A DNA stretch of 64,000 nt from Arthrobotrys musiformis (Eukaryota; Ascomycota; Orbiliomycetes; Orbiliales; Orbiliaceae): the NCBI GenBank assembly GCA_036971715.1, contig JAVHJL010000007.1, positions 1,054,001-1,118,000 on the forward strand, written 5' to 3'. The position numbers were made by a program, and so were the translations under genes. This document shows, piece by piece, positions 12,637-21,994 of the stretch (the first letter of the stretch is position 1; every line of letters starts with the position of its first letter). The notes under the pieces are model-generated. The model worked only from the letters and a program-made list of their open reading frames with translations. It was not told the DNA's origin and did not search any database.

Positions 12637-12851
12637 TTACGTCGGTAATCGACCAGTGGATAGATAAATCCATGGGTAAAACAAGAAGCTTATAAAAGAG
12701 AAATATAGAGAGACAGAGAGACAGAAAAAACAACAGCTTCCAACAATGATTAGGTGCAGGTGAGGCCGCGAGACTGCGACATTGAGCCAACGCGTTTCTT
12801 TCAAGAAGCCGATTTCCCCAGCAGAATTAGCTCTTACGAGATCTACCACCA

Positions 12852-13151
12852 CATTTCCATTTCTTGATAGTCCCAGACGTTGCTCGGAGCGCCACCGTTC
12901 TTGCTAAAAAGACTCTTAATTACGCCAACCTATGCTGCATTTGTCTCGTCGCCAGACTCCTCAACTTGATGCTGCATACATCGCGAGAATTGCGAATTTA
13001 ATAACTAAGCTGCTCAACTAAAACCAGTCTATCGGTACCGCAGACTGTGGAGTAGAATCTCTGATTTATCAGAGTCCGATATCCTCTTGGAGGTGCTAGA
13101 AAGGCATTTCCATTTCTCGGTAGTCCCAAACGTTGCTCGGAGCGCCACCGT
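12852..13151. repeat. Direct repeat pair of 47 bp inside the helicase relic
   Basis: Positions 12852-12898 and 13105-13151 match at 44 of 47 bases by eye. All three differences are transitions. On the minus strand each copy encodes GGAPSNVWDY followed by Q or R and EMEM, the helicase motif V area, so the repeat is an internal partial duplication of the relic. Confidence 0.85.
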
Positions 13152-13207
13152 CAAGTCAGTATCGGTACCGTAGACTGGTTTTAGTTGAGCAGCTTAGTTA
13201 TTAAATT
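12995..13207. repeat. 36-bp perfect inverted repeat inside the helicase relic
   Basis: Left arm 12995-13030 and right arm 13172-13207 are exact reverse complements. Pairing continues imperfectly inward through a CGGTACCG palindrome on each side. The loop (about 140 bp) contains the second copy of the 47-bp direct repeat. The right arm is the natural helicase coding orientation (ILNLITKLLN on the minus strand), so the left arm is an inverted duplicate. Confidence 0.88.
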
Positions 13208-14345
13208 GAGGATGGCGGTGGAATTCTCTGGGTTGAGCTTGCTTCCAGTCTCGGCCTTGATCTCATCGCCCGTTGTCGAGACCCACATGATAGGCTTTGG
13301 GATAATTGTTGACGTCCCTGGTATTGCCTCGAGTGACGCTCTTGGTTGGAGTTTGTCTTCGTACCTGTAGGGCGAGAATTTGGGGCACGGAATGGTAGTT
13401 TTCGACGAGGAGGTGGAAATTTGCGCTTGGGCGATTCGGCTGTTGAGTTTTCACGTTGGCAAGGCGCTCCAACAAAGACCGAGTATAAATCATTGTTTCG
13501 AAGGTGCTTATCGTAGGAAGTTGCTGATGGTCTCCGAATAATAGGACCTGGTGAATGGTGGGGATGACAATAGGTGTAACCGTTTCTATTTCAGAAGCTT
13601 GTCCTGCCTCATCGATAATGGCTATTTTCGGGCTAGCTGCGCGAATTGACCTGTCGCCTAGTCCGAGACGGGTTCCAAAAACGATTTTAGCCATTCTCAT
13701 GACTTCAGCTCGAAGTTGGTCTCTCTGCGTATGGAAAACAGCTAATTCTTGCGTGTTCATGCGCCCGAATCCAAAACTCTGTACTTGTTGGATCCAGAGC
13801 CGATCTAATTGGTACATTCTTGCTGGGGGGGATACTTTGTAAGGGTAGCTGAGTTCTGAGACGCCGCCGTCGCCGTCTTCGCTCCCCTCGTCGCCTTTAT
13901 CCTCTTCAATTTCTCCTTTCTTGCCCTCTGCACCGTCCTCTGCACTATACGTTTTGCCCTTTCTACGGTTTTGGAATAAATTTCGTCGTAGTACTCAGCA
14001 TCTCTGAGTTGGCACTTTGCTGGTGGTGTGAAGATCCCGTCACCACCTACTCTACCATTTTTCTGACGATGCCCCTCGGTTATAACACCCGAGTTGCGGA
14101 TAGCCCTATATTTGAGGCGGTAAACGTCCTCGTTGCTCAAACTTGAGCCCCGTATTTCTCCGCGTAGATGCCATGTCTTCGCTTAGGGCTTGCTGAAGTG
14201 GCTTTTGAACTCGTCTAAACCTTCGTCATGTCGGGCTTTGGTATCGTAGACCATATACTCCAAAGTTTGTGGTGTTCTCCGCGACATCAACATCTGGACG
14301 GTTGAGGGCGAGTTGTGCGATCAGAAAAAAGCCTGAAGGGGCATT

Positions 14346-15860
14346 ATGTTAGCGGCTATCACATCTACATTGTAATTCTAGTGACTTACCTGGAGGGACT
14401 AAATAGTAGGGCCAGGTGGATGGAAAAGACGTGGAGCAGCAGGAGCAAGAGCTGAAATTTTGGGTTGAATTTGAATCAACCAAGGTTAAGCTTGAGGTTG
14501 GGCCGGTTTGGGTTGACCATGACTTTGGCCCTGAGCTTGTATTTTGGTTTTGATTTGGGGAAGCAAATTGATTGGGAGAGAGGAGTGGTGACTCAGAGTG
14601 GTGACTGAGCTTAGGTGCATCGCAAGTTGGTGATAGTTTTCGAACTATACCAGATGATAGCTATCATAGAAAAATGCAAAGGTAATATTGCATGGTGGGG
14701 GAAGAGAAGAGGAGAAGAGAAGAAGGGAAGAGGTGGAAAGGCAGGAGGGAGGAACTATTTATAGGGGAGAAAAAACCCCCAAAAATTACGTGACGGCTTT
14801 TTATTTGGCTATTTAGACGCAAACAAGGAAATATATTTATTAAATGTCTAAACTTTCCGTCTGACTGTTTCACAGCTGCGCAGATTCGACAAAACCGATA
14901 TCGGTCCCTGAAAAATGTATTATCAATAGTATAGCAATGTTTCAGACCCAGAAAGTCATTAATTAGATTTTATGTAAGCATAGTCAACCCTGATATATAT
15001 ATATCGATATCGGTTGATCAATGATGTTCATCCAACAGTTTATCTTATCCCGTAAGCCAAATACTACCATGGTTGGGGCTATCCCAATTTAATTAAATTT
15101 AAATATATATTTGAAATACGTTTATAATTATTGCACTCTCTCGAGCCCCCCGAGTACTCAGGTGCTAAAAAGTAAGTAAGTAGCAGGCAGGGTATCTCAC
15201 GCGCATGCACGAACTTTCAGCTACTCCACGGGCGATGTGCGATGATCTTATACTTCAAGGCGCCTTAAGGCCTGAATTACCGAAATTGGGACCAGCCTTC
15301 AGCTATTCCGGTGTGCGATTTCCCTATTTAAATATTTCCACCAAGAATTATCTCGAGATCTCAGGATCTTGCGGGGGTCTCGAGGATGGGAAGCATTGCT
15401 CACCCTTTAAGGAGCAGCGCAAAATAATAGTATTCAGCTATGCCGAAGCTATACAGGTATTTACATAGCCTGGAATGCTCAAATATGGGATATCAATATA
15501 TATAAGACTGCTGGGGTTGGGAGTCTGACTCCAGTCTCGATCGCGATATCGTGTTGTCTGGGCTGGGGAGCTCCATTAGATTGTTGTATTTTTAGGGCTG
15601 AAATAGTATACCTCAGCTCCGACTGCGCATGCTTCTACTTATAGCTACAGCTACGATTGGTGCTAATTTTGTGTATAAATATAAGATCTATTGTCTGCTG
15701 TGAGAGGAGCCCAGCCAGAGACCACAGATTCGTTATTGATCCCTCAAATACTACTCTCCGTAGCGCGGAAGGAAATACCATTAAATTTACGTACACTCTT
15801 CTAAAATTTAAATATCTCTTCGACTGGGCCCATAGGCCATGTACTTGGAACGTCAGCAAA
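14346..15860. other. AT-rich intergenic, no gene seen
   Basis: Contains short A/T and purine-rich runs (for example around 14700-14760). ORFs at 14664-14873 and 15205-15468 show no protein features. Confidence 0.4.
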
Positions 15861-16289
15861 ATGGCAGCACTCTCAAGCCAAGTCGAGGACATCAGCAGCT
15901 TCTACCAGGCCTGCTTAGAAAATGCCGGCGAACGCCCGATAATCGCATCCCCAGAGCTGTTCGAAAAATTGAAAGAGCTTAGAAGTATATACAAACATGG
16001 GTCGACTGCCTCGGGGCGTCAACCCCAAAGAAGTCCTACTCGAATTAGTCTTTATATTCGTTACAGAATTTTTGTAGATTTTCAAGCCGATAAATCCTCC
16101 ACGGATCGTTACGTTGAATACCGCCTTTATTACGGTTACTGGTGCAAACTCCCAATCGGTCTACCTTGGAAACGTGAATTCGCGGAAAAGGCGTTTGAGT
16201 TGACTACTGATGTGCACGTGGTTTCGTATAGCCATATCGTTAATGTCTATTTCGTGAACCTTTCAACCGCAAATTATATTAGGGGCTAA
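15861..16289 (+). CDS. Hypothetical protein, 142 aa
   Basis: The frame is open from 15657, but the first ATG is at 15861, giving a product that starts MAALSSQVEDISSFYQ. The first ~45 residues look like an amphipathic helix. The middle is Ser/Thr/Arg-rich and the end is rich in Tyr and Val (YVEYRLYYGYWC). No signal peptide, membrane segment or known domain was recognised. It could be a fragment of a larger lost gene. An intron extending it was not found. Confidence 0.35.
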   Translation: MAALSSQVEDISSFYQACLENAGERPIIASPELFEKLKELRSIYKHGSTASGRQPQRSPTRISLYIRYRIFVDFQADKSSTDRYVEYRLYYGYWCKLPIGLPWKREFAEKAFELTTDVHVVSYSHIVNVYFVNLSTANYIRG

Positions 16290-16785
16290 TTAAGACATAG
16301 GCTTCAGCCCCAGTGCGAGAGCAACTTAATATTCGAGTTCTCTTGCGGATCCAAGGTCGATTGCGGTTTATCAGGCGCAATCCTATATTATTTCAGTTAT
16401 GAATTTATAATCGATATTAACCGAAGCCGATGGCATCATGGTAATTTTCTCACCGTAGTATGGCAATAAGTTTGGGGGGAGCCAAGTATAAGATAAGTGC
16501 GCGGATATGATCTGGTTTTTTCACCATCCTTTCAAAGCCCCAAATCTATTAAAATGCAATAAATTCATGCAGCGGTTCCCGTTTGATCATTTGATCGAGC
16601 TAGGGGAAAAGTACAAATACAAAGATTCGCGTCGGCCGTGATACCTTGTGTTCCGGCGGAGTGGCCTAGCTACACACATGCACGCAGGATGATTGTGTTA
16701 GAAGGATCTTGTAGCGACTAGTCAGAACCAGTATATACTCCCCAGAGAAAACCTTCGAAGTCCATACCCCCAGAAAGAATCTCTG
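16290..16785. other. Intergenic between convergent hypothetical genes
   Basis: Nothing recognised; probably 3' regions of the two flanking ORFs. Confidence 0.4.
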
Positions 16786-17361
16786 TCAAAGTGGCCGAAA
16801 CGGCGCCTGCGGTTTGGGTATGTTGTGGACCGCATTAAGCCTCCACACATCTTCCGTAATCGAATCTCGAAAGACAACATAAGACGCCACCGTATCCTTC
16901 AGCTGCGCATCCAATTCCACCACACGCTCCTCCAAGTATTCGATACGTGAGAATAATCTATCCACATCCGGCGTCTCCAATCTCGCCCATCGTTTGATTG
17001 TATCGGGAGGGAAAGGTTTGATTCTATCGGCATTTTTCTCGAGAATCTTTCTGTAGATGGTACGGGTTTTATTCGCGAGGTTATAAGTATGGCCGTATTC
17101 GTCTGGTCTCGTACCCAGACCGCGCAAAGAGTGACCGTATTCGTCCACTGGTTTACCGATCATTCTTTTGTATTTGTATGGGGGGTAATCCGGCTCCTCG
17201 GTGGCGTCTGATACAGTTTCTTGATCGCCATCGCTCGAAGGTGCAACGCTGCTAGAGTTCTCGTGTAGGGCCCTACTCCACTCTCGAGGGAGTCCGGGAT
17301 GTTCATCTCCGGGGACGCTGGCGTGCTGGACGAAAATTGAACGAAAGGGGTGCGTGTACAT
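16786..17361 (-). CDS. Hypothetical coiled-coil protein, 191 aa
   Basis: Single-exon ORF from ATG 17361. The N-terminal ~55 residues are acidic and Ser-rich. Two short similar segments, PVDEYGHSLRGLGT and RPDEYGHTYN, form an internal repeat near residues 70-95. The C-terminal part (about residues 125-165) has heptad-like charged sequence (RIEYLEERVVELDAQLKD), a predicted short coiled coil. No enzyme motif. Family unknown; the composition is normal for a fungal nuclear or cytoplasmic protein of unknown role. Confidence 0.5.
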   Translation of the reverse strand: MYTHPFRSIFVQHASVPGDEHPGLPREWSRALHENSSSVAPSSDGDQETVSDATEEPDYPPYKYKRMIGKPVDEYGHSLRGLGTRPDEYGHTYNLANKTRTIYRKILEKNADRIKPFPPDTIKRWARLETPDVDRLFSRIEYLEERVVELDAQLKDTVASYVVFRDSITEDVWRLNAVHNIPKPQAPFRPL

Positions 17362-18374
17362 TTTGATACGAATATCAAAATTACCGAAGTAATATTGTGT
17401 TATATGATTTGAAAACCGAGGATTTTCGAAGCTAAAGTGCGGTGGGGACTCTATTTATTCGCATAGAGGGGGATACTCCCATGTAAAATGCTCTATTTTC
17501 GGAGGGATCTAGATCTAGATCTATAGGCTGGAAACTTTGGAGAACTACTCCCGCTGCGGTATTTTAAGACGCAAGAACCACATCGGCCGGATATCGCCCC
17601 CTCCAGGTTAAAAATGATCACAAATAGATCAACAGGGGCGACGTCTCGATCGCCGCAAAGATAATTAAAAACAATTTAAAACGGTTTGATTTTAAGTTTC
17701 GAAACCCCCCTGCGTTTATAAATATCAAAGTAGATCTGTGATGAGGTCATCAATCGGCTAGGAAAATACTCTCTGATATCCCTCTAATCAGCTAAACTCC
17801 TAGTTATAGATTAGGGCTATTCAAACTTAAGAAAAAAATCCGTAACCAATCCTAATTATTGGTTATTGGTCATGATAACCCCTTCCTTACTTTTAAAAAC
17901 CAAACAGTGAATCTACTATCCAAGAATGTATAATCACTAGGTCAACGTATCGGTCATTAATATCGCCAAGTGCTCTACGAAAGGGAGAGAAGACTTCAAA
18001 AGCAAGATTAGAAGGATCTGGTTGATCTCTCTCGCAGGTGTCATAAATAGATGTTTATATATTTCTCGTTTTGAATCGCAGTGCGCTTGTTGACAGGCAT
18101 CCCAGGTTTATTGGCCTTTTAGTGCGACTAAGTACATGAAACTCGTGGATTTAAAGGTTTCTGAAACAATTATTTCTGAGATGATAAGTGTGATTGGATC
18201 CGAGGCGGACCCCTCGTTGCACCGAAGCCCGCTATGGTATTTACGATAGCTTTGGGTTGCCTCATAGCCCATCCCGCAAACCAAATGCTGCTGCGGATGC
18301 TCATAGCCCTAAAGCTGCATCCCAGAAATTAGTCAGTGATCGCTTCATATTACCCCAGGATGCTGCTGCTGCGA
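17362..18374. other. Intergenic, no gene seen
   Basis: AT-rich promoter-side sequence. It includes a short AGATCTAGATCTAGATCT palindromic run at about 17507-17524. The ORF at 18194-18433 overlaps the next gene's 3' end and is not supported. Confidence 0.4.
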
Positions 18375-19070
18375 TTACTTACGTGTGTCAGGAAGACCAT
18401 TGTGAGGAGACTTCGAGGGCTCTCTTGAAATAAGATGGGTTTCCGTTTTTGCGTTAGACCAGGGAGCCAGCGATCGCGTAGTTAGCATATCTATCCATCC
18501 ATCCAAGAACTTGATGTGCTTTTGGCGAAACTCCCATTGATCTTTACAGGAGGGTAATGCTGATAGCAGTTTTGTCCTTTCGGTACAGGCTTTGTTGCGC
18601 TCCTGGATAACGATAGCTTTTCTTTCCGCATCGGAAGGTGGAGTTGTTAATAGTCTAGCCAGCGTATTTACCCTTTCATCCAAGAACTTCAGGCGATTTT
18701 GCCGAGTTTCTAATCCAGCGCGAGTAGAGGGGAAGGCATTTAGCAGTTTTTCCCTGTCGTTCACTGCCCTTTCGCGCTCCTGGACTATGACGGCTTCCCT
18801 CCTAGAGCTCGAATATGAGAGTATGAACATTCTGTTTATTCTTTTATTGAAGAGTTCGTCTTGCTCTTCGATAGTGAGACATGGGGCCGTGATAAATGCG
18901 GAGGATAAGCTATCGAGCTTGTCGTTCAGAGCGTCGATGCGGGCTTCGATCTCAGCAAGACTGTCCTCTCGAGGCTGTTTCTCGGTGTTGAGCTCGGCGT
19001 GGGATTGGCCAATACATTCATCGAGGATCTTGTTGTCTGGAGATTGCTTCGAATGGCGGGGGTCGTCCAT
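18375..19070 (-). CDS. Hypothetical repeat/coiled-coil protein, 231 aa
   Basis: The first in-frame ATG is at 19070 (MDDPRHSKQSPDNK). The frame stays open upstream to 19235 without an ATG, so an unseen upstream exon is possible. The product is strongly helical and charged. After an acidic N-terminus with a heptad stretch (ARIDALNDKLDSL) come two tandem units of about 57 residues. Each unit contains IVQER, then REKLLNAFPS or RTKLLSALPS, and ends with RLKFLDE or HIKFLDG. The pairs diverge enough that the duplication is old. No catalytic or membrane motif. Function unknown; likely a scaffold-type protein, by composition only. Confidence 0.5.
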   Translation of the reverse strand: MDDPRHSKQSPDNKILDECIGQSHAELNTEKQPREDSLAEIEARIDALNDKLDSLSSAFITAPCLTIEEQDELFNKRINRMFILSYSSSRREAVIVQERERAVNDREKLLNAFPSTRAGLETRQNRLKFLDERVNTLARLLTTPPSDAERKAIVIQERNKACTERTKLLSALPSCKDQWEFRQKHIKFLDGWIDMLTTRSLAPWSNAKTETHLISREPSKSPHNGLPDTRK

Positions 19071-20345
19071 ATCGGTGGCTTGTGTAATAGTATCGGTTGC
19101 AACTAATCGTAAGCCTTGTAAATTCAAGTTGAGGAGTCTGGCGACGAGACAATGTAAATTTGGCTTTGGGTTGCAGTGTAGATGCGATAGAACGTTGTGT
19201 CGGTCCCGGTGGGCTGACCTATAAAAGCTCGGCACTGCATTTTGCTTATATGAGCGCGTGCGCAGTACCAGTACGATCCCGCATTGCAGCCGACGTCATC
19301 TACAGAGTGCACGGTGGTCAGCCGCCTAATGTCTCGACCTTGCGCTATAGTTTGGGTCCCGATTCTGCGCACGCACACCCGAGTACTCAAGTCGATGGCT
19401 TTGTTATAGCCTCGAGCGCCTGGATTCGAGGCTAGCGCTAGCATATTAAAGCCAAAGTATGGTATTAAATTAATATCTATCGATACCGGAATAATATCAC
19501 AAGTACTTACTTCTCAATACGTATTGGGGGGTTTCACAACGTATTTGTCTCGTATCCGCATAATATGTTATAATTAATATATTTCTTCTTTTGACACCGG
19601 CCGGCGTATTGGGGGTTTATAACTTCTCAGACGACCATTGCATCGAGCATAATGCTAATAATAATTTTGTGCATCAAGGCTAGAGGTTGCACCCACAATC
19701 AAGGGAGCAAAGGAGCCAGTAGCAAAGATATCGTGGTTTTACATATTTTCTCTAATTGCATTATAGAAGCTGGGTACGATCTTTTCACAATCCCCATGGC
19801 TTTTTGCGCAATTGCACGCCATGGGTCCGTGGATCTCGCTTATACGCAGCAGAATTCAGCAAATATAGTGCCTCAATATTCAAGTAGATTCGAATTCGGC
19901 ATGAAGCGGCGGTACAATTAGAATTCTCTGAATACGGCGCCCTCAAATCTTCTAGCTAGCTGTGGATTGGATACCTTGCACCAGGCTTTTTCTCATTTAT
20001 CAATACCTATTGGTCTCGCGATACCTGTATATACATAAGAAACTGTAATATAAGTAAGTAATCAGCTGGGTAAGAAAAGGTAAATTTATAGTTGAATATC
20101 AGCAAAACAGATCACCTCTTCGGCCGGCCAGCTCTGGCATACGAGACAAGATCAGCTCAGCGAAAAAGATCGATGGGCCATTAAATTTAAATTTATATAA
20201 ATTTATAACCCGTCATTCCCCCTCCTTCCTCCATCTATACACCCTATACCTACATATCTCATCTCTATATTTAAAGTTACTCAGTAACAGACAATACCAC
20301 CCTTTCACTCAAGATAAGCTTCTCAAACTGCAAGAGGGGCCCCAT
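19071..20345. other. Intergenic, no gene seen
   Basis: Promoter sides of two divergent hypothetical genes. It holds small ORFs without protein features. An AT-only patch lies near 20180-20210. Confidence 0.4.
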
Positions 20346-21197
20346 GTGAGTGACGTTTCGCCCGTATCGAAGCGTCCCAGAACATGCAGTGGCCACGCCT
20401 CGAAGTTGAAAGAACGAGAGACTGCGCTCGAGGATGAAGATGCGATCGAGGACCTAAAGGCCAAGTTAGCTTCTTCGGAGATCGAGGCAGCTGAGTTGGA
20501 GTCGGAACTCCAGACAAGCACGGCAATGGGGGATGTCGCCATACCAATACGGCTCCGAGCCATGAAAGACTACCTACTTAGCTGCCTCGGGGAGAAAGAG
20601 GGCACGGTAGGCAATTCGCCTAAACTCTCTCCCAATGCGAGGGCATTCTGGTCTTCCCAGTGGCAAACGCAACCCGGGATAATGACAAAAGGGTTTTCAA
20701 GGCCACAGAACCAGGGCAAAGGAACAGTGCGAAATTCTGGGGACAAGTCGGCCCACTCGGCTGTTGTTGAGGTAAGATTCGATTTGTTGCTACATTCCTT
20801 GGTAGAGAGCCTGGCCTAACCATCTATAGGAGGACTCGCAAGTGGTTTGTGGTATGGAAGGAGACGCCTACGATTCCGCCAATGAATGTTTCAAGATCCT
20901 GTACAGAAAGGATCCGAGGTTTTGTAAGTTTAATATCATCTCCAGCTTCTCAAGTTTGATACAATACTAACGAATGTCGACCAAGACCTCGATAGCCCGG
21001 GGTACCAACGCCTCGGGAACATTCATTGCGTGGCCAAATATAGGCTCAACACGAAGGTGAAAAGCGATAAGACCTCTTTTCCAGTGTTGGCTTCCCATTG
21101 CCTCCAACAGATGGAAAAAATGTTGGATGAACCTAGTCCTCCCCCCGAGGCAACAGTTTACGACCTCGAGGTGAATGTAACGGCCGTCATATTTTAA
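20346..21197 (+). CDS. Hypothetical protein, 3 visible exons, start unresolved
   Basis: Visible exons are 20346-20771, 20830-20923 and 20986-21197. Both introns (58 and 62 nt) have GTAAG donors and ATAG/CAAG acceptors, and the frame is kept to TAA 21195-21197. Counted from 20346 this gives about 243 residues. The open frame begins with GTG, with no upstream in-frame ATG. The first in-frame ATG is 20526 (MGDVAIPIRLRAMKDYLL), so either translation begins there or an upstream exon is missing. The N-terminal part is an acidic helical stretch (EDLKAKLASSEIEAAELE). The C-terminal part (YDSANECFKILYRKDPR, then CVAKYRLNTKVK) matches no family I know. The consistent splicing is the main evidence for a real gene. 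Confidence 0.55.
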
Positions 21198-21994
21198 CCG
21201 GCGACAATTATAGCGGGGGCAACTTGCGAGATGATTTTAGTCGGAGGATTTTTGACATGATCGTTCTTTCGTTTCTTTGTATACCAATTAATTATGTTAA
21301 TTAACAAATATTGCGAAGATATCAATTTAAAAATTAATACCCTAATGGTCTATCTACATATCTACGAGTACTTTTGGTTGTGAGGAAAAATTTGAATTTA
21401 TATCCACAGATGTGGTTCGGGATATAATGCACGAGTAAAGACGTCCTGAAGCGCCAGCCTCGCCCCCAGGTCTAGCTAGAAGCCGAGCAGCCATGAAGCT
21501 ATTTAGGTAGGTAGGCATGCAGCATACTGCACTACCCCAGTCATGCCCCAAACATCTTTTGATATCATAAGTTGCTGCACGAATCTTAGGATACGGTGGG
21601 TACCTGTAGGAGGCTGGGTACGAGACTGGGACATATACCCCGATCGGTCGACAAGGATAAGAGTTGAGAATCGGTATTGGCCTAAAGCCACCTGTCCATT
21701 GCGGAAAATTACGAAAGAGACGGAAATTGTGTTCCTGAATGACCAGAATTGATTCGCAATTTTTTATCTAACGACTAAAATACAAACTAAAACCCGTTAA
21801 AAACACCATTGTTGATACATTTTCGAGCCGATTAAAGTATAACACCCCCATCGAATGCCAGAACCATGCAGCAAAATCAAATATGTTAACACACCGCGCG
21901 ACCAAATTCAAACTCCAATTTGTTTTTTCCCATTTCCGAGATTATTACTGTACTCAAGTTATCATCTACAAGTTTCAATCCGAGTTGATAGGAT
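21198..21994. other. Intergenic between convergent genes, no gene seen
   Basis: AT-rich 3'-to-3' spacer. ORFs at 21354-21752 are mutually overlapping and unsupported. Confidence 0.4.

Larger units (their letters stand above)
12637..14345 (-). pseudogene. Degraded SF1 (DNA2/NAM7/Upf1-like) helicase relic
   Basis: Pieces of one superfamily-1 helicase lie in order on the minus strand. From 14345 to ~13830 is an N-terminal segment with a stop near 14180. From 13817 to 13263 come motif II (IIDEAGQASE) and motif III (LLFGDHQQLP), then a motif IV region (ENYHSVPQ). Near 13150 and again near 12890 is a motif V-like DYQ/REMEM, and at ~12850-12740 motif V/VI sequence (VVVDLVRANSAG, RWLNVAVSRP). No Walker A motif was found. 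Frame changes occur at a seven-G run near 13830, near 13390 (the other frame stays open to ~13170, CPKFSPYRYEDKLQP), and after the motif V copy. The motif V block is duplicated and an adjacent segment is inverted (see repeats). This is a non-functional copy; a live relative is expected elsewhere in the genome. Confidence 0.8.
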
